Program-made: the position numbers and the translations under genes
The notes under the pieces: generated by a model
The model's input: the letters and a program-made list of their open reading frames with translations, nothing else
What the model was told of the DNA's origin: nothing
Databases searched by the model: none
Source: Capsicum annuum
Taxonomy: Eukaryota; Streptophyta; Magnoliopsida; Solanales; Solanaceae
Assembly: GCF_002878395.1 (NCBI RefSeq)
Contig: NC_061119.1
Coordinates: 49,592,673 to 49,656,672 of the forward strand
Direction: 5' to 3'
DNA length: 64,000 nucleotides
Shown here: positions 33,392-46,167 of the stretch, in pieces
Numbering within the stretch: the first letter of the stretch is position 1
How the letters are laid out: each line of letters starts with the position of its first letter

Positions 33392-35672
33392 TGTCACGAC
33401 CCAAAAACTAAGGGCCATGATGACATTTATTACGACAAACATTAACAAGTAAGATTATTACCCAAACTGATATGAAATGAGAAAAAGAACAATAAATCCT
33501 AAGTTAAGACTTCTAGAATGAAATCAAACCACACATAGACAATAATAGTGGAAGATACATTACAGTGATACTATAAATCTTCCCAAAATTTGAATATCAT
33601 AGTGTAAGAACCAACTAAATAAATCACAAAATCAAAATATAGAATTAATAGCTCAAAGGAACATAATCAGTCTCTAAATACAAAATAAGAAATGAACTAA
33701 ACAAGAGGAGGTAGTAGAACAACACAAAATGTGCATAATGCATAAAATTGCAATAAAAATGATGATGATGTAATGCACGAGGTTGTCGCACAACCTCCAT
33801 TACATATACCAAGTAAGCTCCCGAGGTAGGACCCATGGGGGGTTTGTCAACCGATATACAATCCAATATCCAATATCAATCTAATATCCATAACTCCTCT
33901 TCGACACATACATCGGCAGAGGGTTTTTAAAGATGTCACATTTTCTGTCAGAGGAACTAGTATTTCCACGGTGGTACCAATGTTTAATAAACGTATATGA
34001 TATGAGGATGTAATGCTCACAACCAACCAGATGAGAATTTTCAAATCCAACCAATATACTAATCATGTTAGCCAAAAATCACTGAATAAGGCAACTATCT
34101 GGATCCAATATAATCATATACAATAGAGTAAGATATACCATCATATGCTATTTGATACCACATAATTCCCAATTTTAACAATTTCCACCAATAAGAAAAC
34201 AACCAATTACATAAGTACCAGGCTAATAACATCATATAAGACCCCAAATAATCACACATAGCAAATAGGGTCTCAAAACCACCAAATAACAACAATACTA
34301 GCCCTCACAAGGGCATAAAATAGTAGTAAATCCTTTTTCATGATTATTTCCCGCACTCATAACATGCTTTTATATCAATATTAACTACCCAGCCCAATCT
34401 AAAGAACGTTAAGCCATAACCTACCTCGAATGAAGCAAATTGAGACTGAAAGTCTTCAACAAAGCTTTTCCCTCATGAGTTAACTCAAATATCAACTAAA
34501 ACATAAAAATATAGAATCTTCACATCAAAAAAGCCAATAATACCTATTTGTCTATTACAAGATCGTGGTTAAAATGGACCGCCAAATAGGTTTCCTACAA
34601 AATAATAGGATAAAATTAGAATTTTTGTCCAAAAGTATACTACCCATGATTAAAGAAAGTCAAAGAAGAAAACCCAAGTGAAAACAGTTTGAAATTGGGG
34701 TTTAGATCAAAGAATTACTAATTTAGGCCTTTCGGGCCAAAATCCCCAAATTCCACTTTTAAAATCAAGATTTAACAAGCTTTAAATGACAAGAATCAAT
34801 GAAAAATAATTGAAATAGGGATTTGGGGCCTACCTAAGCTTGAAAATGGAAGAAATAGCCAAAAAAATCTGAAACCCAAAGCTCCAAGTCATCAAAATGG
34901 TGGAAAAATTGAGAGAGGGGATTTATATTACCCAATGCAGCTAAAGCGGGCCCTAGGCCACTTTAGCGGTCAGTGCCAAAGTGCCTAGGTGCCGCTAAAG
35001 TAGTACCCATGAATTGATGCTAGGCACTTAAGCTTACAAGTGGTGCTTAAGCGGTTAGAGCTTTAGCAACCAGCTTGCCGCTAAAGCGACACTTGCTAGG
35101 ATGGCAGAGCCGGTTAAGCACCTTATGGCCGCTAAAGTGCCATTCGTTAAAATACCCAAAGGGCTACTTCAGAGGTCACATCAATTGCAATGCATCAGCT
35201 TGGACCACTCAATATTCTTCTAGAAGCTTGAGAATGCAAACGAACAATGCTACCCTATTAAATTCGATGCTCCAAACTCAATGGCGATATTGGATTTCCA
35301 AAAAATATTATTTTTGCAAAATTAACCCTCGAGACCATATTTCACAATGTTTCAATCGAGGGTCGAAATGAGATACCAAAGCCATAAAGTCACACCAACT
35401 ATGTTAATAGCTAAAATCAACATTTTGGATATGCTGATGCAGTCTATTTTACTATCCAATGCACAGAATAATAAATGTTAACTAAAGCAAATAAAAAGCC
35501 ATTTTAACCTCCAAAAACTACAAGCTCACATAAATCACACCAAAATGAATTGAGAATTGTGCCAATCATCCATATAACCCAGAAATGCCACAAAACAACC
35601 ACAGAGAGAGGTAAAAAAATCAAATAACACAGAAATGAATAATTCACAAAAATAACCAAAAATCACATTACA
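33392..35672 (-). repeat. 3' LTR of element C
   Basis: Read on the minus strand it starts TGTAATGTGATTTTTGG and ends GGGTCGTGACA, 2281 bp. The inner (35672) edge is fixed by the polypurine tract beside it and by the matching edge of the partial copy at 2654. A cluster of GCTAAAGCG/GCTTAAGC words lies at 34935-35150. Confidence 0.85.
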
Positions 35673-35697
35673 TCATCCACCACTAATAATCTAGTTC
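35673..35697 (-). other. Polypurine tract region of element C
   Basis: On the minus strand the bases before the LTR read GATTATTAGTGGTGGATGA, preceded by GAGGACGAAC. The same GAGGATGAA word stands before the LTRs of the array. Confidence 0.6.
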
Positions 35698-35744
35698 GTC
35701 CTCAAACTAAAGGCAAGGGAATACTCGAATAAGCAAAAAATTGA

Positions 35745-37130
35745 GGATAACTACCACACATATTGAACTCCACCTCTCAAGAAGCCTAATCTACAGGTCC
35801 ATATCCCCACTGGACCTTAACCATAAGAATATCTCTAGAATGCAATTGTCTAACATCCTTGGATAGAATAGAGATGGTCTCCTCAGTAAAAAAACTCTCA
35901 TCAAACTGGATGAAATCCCAACAATTGACATGAAACTTTTCTGGAATGTAATGCCGAAGCATAGAAACATGAAAAACTAGAAGAACACCTAATAAATCTA
36001 GGGGCAATACAAACAGAAAAGCCACATCCTCAATAGTATGAATAATCTTAAAAAGTCCAATACACCTGGGGCTAAGCTTGCCTCTCTTCCCAAACCTTAT
36101 TAAACCCTTCATGGGCGACACACGAAGGAAGACTCGATCACCAACACTAAATCTCAAGGCATGAAGTCTACAATCCACATAGCACTTATGCCTACTCTGG
36201 CTGCTCAAAGTCTATCCTGAATAACCTGAACTCTATCCAATGACTTATGAAGTAAGTCTGTACCTCAAGTTCTATTCACAGAAACCTTAAACCAACAATC
36301 TAGAGAGCGACAATGCCTACAATACAAAGCCATAAAAGGAGCCATCTCAATACTGAAATGGTAGCTATTATTAAATGCAAACTCCATCAAAGTTAGATGT
36401 TGCTTTCTCTGATCTCCAAAGACCATGACACAACCACAGAGTATATTCTCCAAAACCTGAATAGTCTGCTCCAACTGACTATCGATTTAGGGGTGAAAAG
36501 CTATATTAAGATCCACCTGGGTACCCAACTCCTCCTAAAAAATCTTTTAAAAGTGAGATATGAACACGAAATGTCTATCTGAGATGATAGATACTAGCAC
36601 ACCATGGAGACAAACTATATCACAAATATAGACATAGGCCAACCTTTTAGCACTAAATGAAATGTAAAAAGGAATGAAATGAGCAGATTTGGTCAATCGA
36701 TCCACGATAACCCAAACACTATTAGAACCACATGAAGTATAAGGAAATCCAGTCACAAAGTCCATAGTGATCCATTCCTATTTCCACTTGAGAATGGGTA
36801 ACCTCTGAAGAAAACTACCAGGTCCCAAGTTCTCAGCCTTTACATGCTAACAACATATGCAACAATCTATATAATCCATTATATCCTTCCTTATACCACC
36901 CCACCAGTAGTGTTGTCACAAGTCATGATACATTTTAGTCACTCCCAAATGGATGGAATACCTAGATAAATGAGCCTCCTCTAAAATCAATCTAATCACA
37001 TCACCCACTCTCAGCACACTAACTCAGCCTCTAATCTTCAAAACACCATCTAGATCAAGCGAGGATTCCATAGCCTCTTTACTTAACACATTATCTTGAA
37101 TCACACTCAACCCAACATAATCAAATTGAT
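35745..37130 (-). pseudogene. Element C integrase and chromodomain-like tail, broken
   Basis: On the minus strand, from right to left: zinc-domain remnants near 36840-37000 (WWGGIRKDIMDYI), then core frame 36547-36765 (MDFVTGFPYTSC, first catalytic Asp; ISDRHF, second Asp). Frame 36265-36474 gives MEQTIQVLENIL (Glu) and AFNNSYHFSIEMAPF. Frame 35786-36208 gives FGKRGKLSPRCIGLFKI and a chromodomain-like end (FFTEETISILSKDVRQLHSR). The order and tail place it among chromoviruses, though of a different family from the array. Integrase inserts the cDNA into host DNA. Stops and frame changes separate all pieces. Confidence 0.82.
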
Positions 37131-38790
37131 GAGCCTGAATCTACTCCATCAAGAAAGACCTAGCCTCCATAAATGCCAAAATAGATCCAGGTGTTAAAAT
37201 ATCAAGCCTAACTATTAAGTTAGCCATATACTAGACCTGTAAGGCCAAAGGCCTCTCCAGGGTCAAAAAATGAGCCAATCTATCTATGCTAGTTAGTTGA
37301 AAGCCATATACTAGACCTGTAAGGTGAAACGCCTCTCTAGGTTCAAAAGATAAGCCAAGCTATCCATGCTAGTCGGCTTTCAGCTCAAGGAATCTATAAC
37401 CATATTAGCCTTGCCCAAATGATAGAGAATAGTAAGATCATAGTCCTTAAGCAACTCAAGCTTATGTCGCTGCCTCTTATTAATATCTCATTGGGTAAAG
37501 AAATACTAAAGGCTATAATAATCTAATAAAATAACTCAATGGACTCTGTACAAGTAGTTCCTCTACAACTTCAAAGAAAATACCACCATGCACAACTCCA
37601 AATCATGGGTAGGGTAATATTTCTCATGGGGTTTCAATTGACGACAAGCATACGCAATCACCTTACTCATCTGCACAATACATTACCTAACCTAACACTT
37701 GAAGCATCACAAAAGATTGTAAAACCCACTCCTTCCTTGGGCAAAGTCAAGATAGGAGCTGATGTCAATAAATCCTTGAGCTTTTGAAAGCTCTCCTCAC
37801 AAGCATCGAAATACTAAAAGGAAATATTCTTCTAATTCAATCTGGTCAATGGAGCTACACTAAATGAAAAATCCTTAATGAAGCACCGATAGTAACCTTC
37901 CATACCAATATAACTCTGAATCTCGCTAGGAGAAGCAGGCCTATCCCAATTACAAACTATTGTAATCTTATTTGAGTCTATCATAATACCATCCTTGGTC
38001 ACCAAATGACCCAAGAAAGAAACTGACTCTAACCAAAACTCACACTTGGAGAACTTATCATACAACTTCTCATCCCTCAATCTCTTGAGTATAGTAAATA
38101 ATTGCCACTCATGATCAACCTCACTTATGGAATAAACCAAGATAACATCTATAAATATAATGATAAAATAGCCAAGATATGGTTAAAATGCCTAGTTCAT
38201 AAACTCCATGAATGCGGCTTGGGCATTAGTCAACCCAAAGGACATACCGAATCCAAAAAGTGATCTCTCAAATATCCAAAGCTCTAATTCTCAACTGGTG
38301 ATACTCAGATCTTAAATCAATTTTTGAACACATCAAAGCACCCTAAAGCTGATCAAATAAATCATCAATATAAATAAGAAGATACTAATTCTTAATTGTC
38401 ACCTTGTTCAACTTTGGATAGTCAATACACATATGCTTAGACCCATCTTTTTTTTCACAAACAAAACATGCATATTCCAAGGTTATACACTAGGTCAGAT
38501 AAATCCCTTATTCAATAACTCATGGAATTGATCCTTCAATTCTATCAACTATGTTGGGGCCATCCTATAAGAAAGAATAGAGATGAGCTTGGTTCTTGGA
38601 TGAACATCAATGGAAAAATCAATATTACAATCCAGAGGCATATAAGAAAATTCATAGGGAACACATCCATGAACTCACGAACAATAGGAATAGAATCCAA
38701 AAGAGACGATAAAGTACTACTATTATCAGGAATATGAACTAAATAAGACAAACATCCCCTTTAAACCAAGCGATGAGCTTCACGAAAAGA
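37131..38790 (-). pseudogene. Element C reverse transcriptase and RNase H, broken
   Basis: On the minus strand the reverse transcriptase begins near 38790, with the N-terminal flank in frame 38545-38751. The catalytic word at 38132-38160 reads FIDVILVYS: the codon for the second Asp is GTT (Val), an active-site loss. Frame 37832-38140 covers the thumb (FSKCEFWLESVSFLGHLV) and the start of the RNase H linker. RNase H is seen at about 37600-37680 as [15 protein letters not shown] short duplication of an AGCCATATACTAGACCTGTAAGG word occurs at 37224 and 37302. Confidence 0.82.
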
Positions 38791-39140
38791 TACAACTCTC
38801 TTAGGACCTAATTAAGAACGCCCTTCTAAGTTATCCTTGTCACTCTCGGTGAAGCTAAGGTCACAGTCTTAGCATAACAGTGTAGGAAAGCATTATAAGG
38901 AGCTAACCAATATATACCTAAAATGACATCAAAATCTACCATATCTAGGATAATTAGATCTACCCAAGTCTCACACCCAGCAAAGGTTACAACACAAGAT
39001 AGGTGTCCCAATCCACTACTAAAGAGTCTCCTATAGAGGTAGATATATGATAGGCATGGCAAGAGGATCATTAGTAGAATCAAAACCCAAAGAAAAATAT
39101 ACAAAGACATACGAGAAAGTTAAACCTAGATAAAAAAACA
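38791..39140 (-). pseudogene. Element C protease region, broken
   Basis: Minus frame 38826-39110 contains LDMVDFDVILGIYWLAPYNA, the conserved second half of the protease of Ty3-type elements (F-D-V-I-L-G-M-D-W-L consensus). The catalytic D-S/T-G word upstream is not readable. Confidence 0.7.
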
Positions 39141-40680
39141 TAGATACAAATCTAAAACAAAAAAGGATAATAATTGTGATGAAAACTTTGAAAGATTCTA
39201 CCTCTGGTCTAGAAGGTTAGCAGAGCACTGTGTACGACCACAACCCAACTAAGTAGCTCTGTGACCACCACCACAGTATCTTTGCCTCATACACATCTGG
39301 TAGAACCTCTACCTGTCACTATCTATACAAGAATAGGCTAAAAAATATGATGGGATAGTCCTTTGTGAAATAGCTTACCTCATCATATACAAAGCAACCT
39401 CTATGACTTGACTTAATAGAGGAAGGTACAACTGAGCTAGAACGACCACCTAAAGTTGCTAAACCAGAAAACCCACTACCTGAACCTTGTAAAGTTGCCT
39501 GTATAGGTCTAACATAGTACCCACAAAATCATTAAGAATCTCTATCTCGAGGAGTGTGACCTCTAAACTTACCCTAATGATGCACCCTCTTAGAGCCTCC
39601 ATAAGACGCTCAAAGAATAGACTCAATCATCTTAGCATGATTCACTATACTCTAAAGAAAGCCCCTAACACTACCATCTAGGTAGTAAAAAGTTGAAATG
39701 AAATATCCAGGCCCTTCATGAACTTCTAAATCTTCTCAGACTCGGTGGCAATATTGGCATAAAAATATATATAATGCATGAAAGTATGCCTCATACTCTT
39801 CAAAAACCATGGAGCGTTGCTCCAAGTGATCAAACTTATATCTCATCTGATCCTTCAAATTATGTGGCACAAACCTATCCAAAAAGGACTCACCAATCTG
39901 ATCCTAATTTATCTCTAGCAAACCAAGAGGTTTGCAATAAACAGGTGACCTTTACTAATCCCTAGGTGTATCTCTAAACTAATAAATAGTGTAAGCAACC
40001 CCATGCAACTCATGCAAACCAATATTATGAAAATTCTCACAATAATCAATCAAGAAGTCATAGCCATCCTTGCCCTTAACACCAGTGAACCTGGGTGGAC
40101 CTAAATGAGTGAATCTCTCAAACCATTTTTGATCCTTATATGAAATAACTGTACTCAAAATAATAAGAAACATAGTAAATCTAGCTAGCTGAGATCCCAT
40201 CTGAAGGGGTAACATATATGAAGGTTGAACTCCTAATCTTAGAATACCATACTCAGATACTAGCAAAAAAGGAGGAACAACACCTCAAAGTATGTAGAGT
40301 ACCATTAGCTGATATGGGTACTACTAGAGGATCCACACTCAAAATTGGAGAAATGATATATTGCAGGCTATAGCACAAATGCAGGTACAATACTCGGAGT
40401 TGGAGGAACACCAAGTTCACTCAAAACAACCCCCTTCAAATATGTCAACAAATGAATCAACAACCCCTCCAAGAATAGGGCAGAAAAACTCTGTAGGACC
40501 TGAGTAGGACTCATCGGTCTAGCATGATCAACTCGAGGCTTAGGGAAAATCCCCCCAATACTGCCTCTGGATGGGGTAGATCCTCGCACCCATCTACTAA
40601 CTCGACCCTTTCTACGACTCGTAACCCACCCTTTAAACTAATCTCTCTCTGCGATATGTAGTTTTAATAATGAGCAACCA
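39141..40680 (-). pseudogene. Element C gag, broken
   Basis: On the minus strand an N-terminal basic/proline stretch (frame 40368-40589, RGSTPSRGSIGG) leads to a capsid segment in frame 39979-40266 with LGPPRFTGVKGKDGYDFLID, a recognisable gag motif. A knuckle remnant (YCGGGHRAT) lies near 39245-39300. No complete CCHC remains. Upstream of about 40690 the sequence changes to a leader/LTR of another family. Confidence 0.72.
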
Positions 40681-40717
40681 ACTTTAAGGGACTAGGTACC
40701 TGGATGTGCAAGGTACA

Positions 40718-41327
40718 TGACATGAAACAAACCAAGGCCTAGTCATGTCAGGAATCTCAAGTGTGACCAGGATTGGAGATTTCCCCCAATACTCATTTGT
40801 AACCACCCTTTACCCTGTGTCAGATGAATTTCGAACATATAATAATATAAAGCAACAAAAATTGAAAGACATTAGATAAATTCTATAATTATAATCCAAC
40901 AACTTCAATCAAATACCCATCCAGTGCCGACCCTAATGCAATACGAATACCAAGGCTGACACTAATACCGACACTGCTAATGCCTATAGTTGTCAAACAA
41001 AGCCACTATCTAGAATCAATAACATCCGCTTAGGACATATCGCTGAACATATCCAAAACTAAACCAAAGAAATAATAAATACCAAAAAAGTTCATAGCAT
41101 GAAATAGAGCCTTACGGAGTATAGAAGCTCACCACTTTAGTCTGACTCAAAGTTGTCCTCGAATACAAGTCACTTAGTAAGAAGAGTAGTGTGACTGGTT
41201 CATACATCGCATGGGGATATAGTGCATAAAGACGATTAGAGAAATGAACGCTAGCATGTACTCCATAATAAGGATAAAATAATGTCAGTAATTGAAAACC
41301 AAAGTAAATAACCATATGTAATCTCAT

Positions 41328-41360
<33 letters not shown>

Positions 41361-42900
41361 ATGCTGTGAAAATGAATCTAATTTAGCATGGATTTAAAAT
41401 CTTTACCTGGGTTGTGTAGATTTGCCGTCATAATCCACTCATAAGCTATATGGGTCTAGTTTTATGCCCTGAATAGGCCATGGTACGTGTAGCTACTTGA
41501 ATTGGACATATCATAGTTGTCAGGGATTCCCATATACCATTCGCTCTCCATAATACATATATATAAGTATAACTTAAGGGATTCCCATGTACCCCGCAAG
41601 GATATGGTCACCAAGACCAACCCTTATGTTGGTAAACATGAGTTTCCAGTGTCCATCCATCAGACTTACACCTTCATGGTTTGCTATCACAACCCACCAT
41701 TAGTGCCTAATAAAACATTTAGCACATAACTAAACCACCAATTCAAGGAGTCAACTAACAAGGCATTCTGAAGTGGTATTGTCATACCAACTATAGCTTA
41801 AAAGTAATGTCACTAGCTAAAACTTAGGGGATTCCCATGTACCCCACAAGATCTCCAATTAAACTAAAACCATGGCCATCAAGGACTTTCCAAACTATTA
41901 AAAGTCAACCAAACCAATTTAAGTTCCATTACCTCTTATGCAATGCAAAGATTTCAATAATAGTCAAACTATGTCACAAAACCATTCTCATTGGCATTTT
42001 AACAAATATGTTGAGGGCATATAACTTCCAAAACCAAAACAAATATCAATTGACAATTCCCATGAAACCACATGTTCAAACCATAATTATAACATAAAAA
42101 ACCATAAGTAAAATATGGGAAAACATTATCCAACCTTAAGCAACCAAAACCCCCAACATCTATTTCAAAACCCAAAATACTACAAAATAATACCATGAAA
42201 ACCATTCATTAAAAACATGCATTTAGTTGAACTAAAAATGGGGAAGGAGTGAAATGCATTATACACCAAGGTAGATGAAGAGATTCACTCTTGAAATCTC
42301 ATAATTGATTGCCTTATAAAAAACCTAGCCTTTTTCTTAAACCAAGAGCTTAAGAGAGATTTTAATAGTATTTGATTAAGAATAATAGGTTAATGAAGTC
42401 CCAAAAGATATTTTATGTCGTGGGGTCAAAAGGAGTTAAGAGGAGAAATGTCCAGAGTACTTCCAACCTAAAACTGTAAAAAAACTAGCAGGTGGATATG
42501 AGTGGACCCTCTGACTCATCACCACAATATATGAGTGGTACCCTCAAGTTGTCACTAGGTCAGAAAGTCGGACATAACATTCTGTCCAATATGCGCTCCC
42601 TTGCCTAACCTTTCAACATACCATACGACTAGTACCCCCAAGTCGTATCCTAAGCAGAACATCAAGGGCTAGTCACTGGTCAACTTACAATTGAACCCTA
42701 CTTTCTCTTCATAAGTCCATATGACTCGTATGGAGTCTATCGTATCAAGGACAGAACTTGGTCAATCAATACACTAACCAACATATGACTAGGGTCCCTA
42801 GACCTGTACCCATACCATATGACTCTTATATTGAGTCATTACAAGGATAGTGATTTCAAAACTAAAGAAATTTTCAAGGGCCGAAACCCAGGGTATTTCA
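40718..42900 (-). repeat. Family-B LTR, left copy
   Basis: On the minus strand it starts TGAAATACCCTGGG and ends CATGTCA, about 2183 bp. It matches 46168-48326 along its length and resembles the LTR of element D (51484-53629). It stands where the 5' LTR of element C should be but is unrelated to C's own 3' LTR. It holds a TA run at 41329-41358 and several ATGACTCGTAT-type words (for example near 42721). Confidence 0.85.
41329..41358. repeat. (TA)n microsatellite
   Basis: A run of about 15 TA units lies inside the left family-B LTR. The right copy has only a short ATATATA at the matching place (46785-46796). Confidence 0.95.
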
Positions 42901-43620
42901 GTAAAGTACAGTTGGCACGCGTTGTCTGCATAATTTTGTCCTCTTATGCCACAAACTTTTAGGTGTTATTTTGTAATGATTAGGACACCTGGTCCAATGA
43001 TCTTTTAGCCCTAATCATCACTCAGTTATAAAATAAAAGAGATGCCTCTTTATCAAATGGTTTTGAGAACAAAAAATAAAAGAGTGCTGAAAAAAGAGAA
43101 AGGCAAAAAACTACTTTACAACGATTATCAAGCATAACTCATGTTCTTAGCTTACTCGATATACTAAAGTAGTCACTATTCTTGAGTGTATCCTGATTCA
43201 TAATAGAATTAATCAGTCTATAAGAGTAATGTCTTGATTTGTCGTTGCCCAAAAGTGCTTAGGTAGAGTTGTCTAAGCTTGATACTGATTAAAGTTAATC
43301 AGTGTAGAGAGTCCTTTGTAGAGTTTAAAAGATGGGATTGTAGTAGAGTTATTACAAGTGATAGGAGAGTAGAGGTAGGCTAAAATTGAGTCTGTAATCA
43401 AAAGGTTGATTATAGTGGATTTATTTGGTCCTTGTGAGGGAAATCCATGGTTTCCTCCCTTGAGTGAGGAGGTTTCCACGTTAAATCTTATGTGCTGTTA
43501 CTTTCCTATACTGCCTTTAATTTTCTAGCAACTTATAGATGAGTTACTATTTTATCACATGTGATTGACTTTGAGGGATATGGTTCCTCAGTATGTGGTG
43601 CAACCCCTAAGGGTTCTACC
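42901..43620 (+). repeat. Copia-type LTR part, left copy
   Basis: It matches 48327-49047 from the first base after the family-B LTR up to the LTR 3' end (GGGTTCTACC here, GGGTTTTAACA in the right copy). Its own 5' start is missing, cut by the family-B LTR at the same position as in the right copy. At 43621 it joins reverse transcriptase sequence of element B directly. Confidence 0.75.
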
Positions 43621-44390
43621 AAGTCCAGAAACTGATGGAAGACTCTATATATCTTATCCATGAATTTCATTGAGGCATTGGTCAACCCAAAAGATATAAC
43701 CAAAAACTCAAAATGCTCATACCGAGTATGAAAGGTAGTCATAGGGATATCCATTTCCCTAATCCTTAACTGATGGAACCCGGTTTGAAGATCCATTTTG
43801 GAGAAAAATCTAGCACTCTAAAACTGATCAAACACATCATCTATCCTTGGAAGAGGGTACTTATTCTTTATCATCACTTTATTCAACTGTTGGTAATCAA
43901 TACATATCCAAAAGAAACCATCCTTTTTATGAATGACCAAAATAGGTGCACCCCATGGGGACACACTAGAATGGATGAAATCTTTGTCTAAAGGATCCTT
44001 GAGTTTCTCTTTAAGATCCTTCAACTCAATTGGAGACATTCTATATGGAGGAATAGAAATCAGACAAGTGTCTATAACAAGATCAATCCCAATCTCAATC
44101 TCCCTATCGGGAGGATCACCAGGAAGGTCATTAGGGAAGACCTCAAGAAATTTATTCACCACTAGGATGGAATGCAAAGAAGAACCCTTTGAGTTATAAT
44201 CTTTAACTCGGACCAAATGGTAGAGACACCTCTTGGAGATTAATATCTGAGCTCTAAGATATGATATGAACTTCCCCTTAGGATCTAGGAAACCACCCTC
44301 CCATTCAATAACTAGCTCATTAGGGAATTTAAAGATGACCCTACGAGTCCGACAGCCTAGAGACGCATAGCATGAGTTAAACTAATCAAT
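43621..44390 (-). pseudogene. Element B reverse transcriptase, truncated
   Basis: Minus frame 43818-44216 (132 codons) is the best-kept piece in this region: [57 protein letters not shown]. Frame 43533-43796 goes on with FHTRYEHFEFLVISFGLTNA and ends in family sequence at FLDL, just before the place of the FIDD catalytic word. The catalytic pair, RNase H, integrase and 3' LTR are absent. The rest of that frame (VEPLGVAPH...) is translated copia LTR, not protein. Confidence 0.85.
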
Positions 44391-44660
44391 CCCTAATATG
44401 ACATCAAAATCAACTATGTCTAATTCAAATAGATCCACCAAGGTCCCCCGACCACCCACAGATACCACACACCCTTATAGACTATTCTAGCCACTAGAGT
44501 CACCCAATAGGGTAGAAATAAAAAAGGGTTTGAAATACACTTAGTACCAAAACCAAAATCCACATCCACAAATGGGATCAAATAAGAGAGAGTGGACACT
44601 GGATTAAATAAATAGTACACATTATGTGAAAATAGTTTCAACATACTAGTAACAACTTAG
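44391..44660 (-). pseudogene. Element B protease region, broken
   Basis: Minus frame 44420-44644 begins MLKLFSHNVYYLFNPVSTLS, parallel to the protease start of element D at 55147. The second conserved strand is near 44390-44420. The catalytic Asp reads Asn (FNPVS where D would be F/L-D-P/S). Confidence 0.65.
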
Positions 44661-45957
44661 GCATGCCTCAAACTCCTGAAGAGTAGTGAGTGCATAGAGT
44701 CGGTTTCGAGCAGTATCGAAACTAAATAGTTCACCCTTTGATGTTGGAGTTGATGAAGAGGCAACTGGAATCTTATTTTCCCTAGAGGCAACCATACCAA
44801 TAGGACAGTTCCTAAGTATATGCCTTTTCTGACCATAGTTGAAGCACCTGTCACTACTTTCATCATCGAAACCCCAATGCAAATAATCATAAAATCTATA
44901 GGAATATTATGATAGAGTTAATTGGGCCCTACTAGACTGAGATTGGGCACCCTATACCCTAAAGTTTTTTCCACCCTAAAAACTCCTATCACCCAATCGT
45001 TTTGGGTAGGGAGCACTAGCCATCGAGTAAGACCTAGAATTGCCCCACTTTTTCTTGGGCCAGTTTCCACTATACCTACCATTCTAATATTGGACACCAC
45101 TCTGATTAGATAATATACACTGCTTGCCCTATCATTTCCCTATCTTAGCCTGCTTCTTCTTCTCTTGCTAAATCTATTGCATGTACATAACTAACCTGGA
45201 GATATCCATGTCCTTGTTTAATAAGACAACTTTCCTCTCCAAAATCAAGTCTCTAGACAAACCAAAAGTGAACTTCCTTATTTTATCTCTCATGCTAGAA
45301 AACAACTCCAGAGCATGCCACGATAAATGGTGAAACCTCAAGGCATGCTCCTTGACTAATATCTTGCCTTAGTTCAGATTAACAAACTCTTCTACTTTTG
45401 CCTCCCTCAACTTCTTAAGAAAGAAGCGGTCTAAGAAAGCCTTAGAAAAATCTTACCACAAAGTTGACTCAACATCAACACCCCTTGATTGATCCATTCC
45501 TTGTACCATTGGTATGCCATATTTTTTAGTGGATAGGCGACAAACTCCACGCCCTCCATATTTGTGGTATGCATAACACAGAAGATGTTTTCTATCTCAT
45601 CTAGAAAACCTTATGGATCCTTCTTTACCTTAAAACCAATAAAGATTAGAAGATTCAACCTCATGAACAAGACAACCATGTGGCCACAGAAAATGGAGTA
45701 ACAAAAGCACCACGCTCAATCTGAGAATCTACCAACTGAGCCAATATGTGAATAGAATGATGAAACTTGGAATTCATTATATCAGCCTGAGAGGCTCTAG
45801 AAGGATTTGAGGTTATTAGTGGAAATGTAGGAGGGCAATCAGGAACTGGACCCCTAGACTGAGTCTGGACCCCATAAGTAGGATGGGTCCTATCAACATT
45901 ATCCTCAGGTAGGAAGAGGAGCTTTTGTGAACTTCAAATCTTTGAGAAGGCATGATC
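44646..45957 (-). pseudogene. Element B gag, broken
   Basis: A likely start ATG lies near 45952 on the minus strand (MPSQRFEVHKSS). The capsid runs to about 45130, with frame pieces including SRDLILERKVVLL that parallel element D. The knuckle near 44800-44845 reads CFNYGQKRHILRNC, with the second Cys changed to Tyr. The downstream NCPIGMVASRENKIPVASSS word is nearly that of element D, so B and D are one family in opposite orientations. Confidence 0.78.
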
Positions 45958-46146
45958 TAAAAAGTGAATGAAAAAGAATTAGAGGAGAATTTAGGACCTT
46001 AGACTCTACATATTTAAAACAAAACACAAGAAATAGAAACATTCCTAAATGCCTTGTAGCTTCTCATTTATGAGTGTGGTATGCTACACACCCTTAAAAG
46101 AGACTCTACACGACACGGCTTTGTCGGACACTTATTTAACCATGAA

Positions 46147-46166
46147 CCTAGGGAACTGATACAAAT
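46147..46166 (-). promoter_or_regulatory. Degraded primer-binding site of element B
   Basis: The minus strand reads TTGTATCAGTTCCCTAGG just after the LTR end, a mutated form of the TTGGTATCAGAGCC site. Confidence 0.6.
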
Positions 46167-46167
46167 C

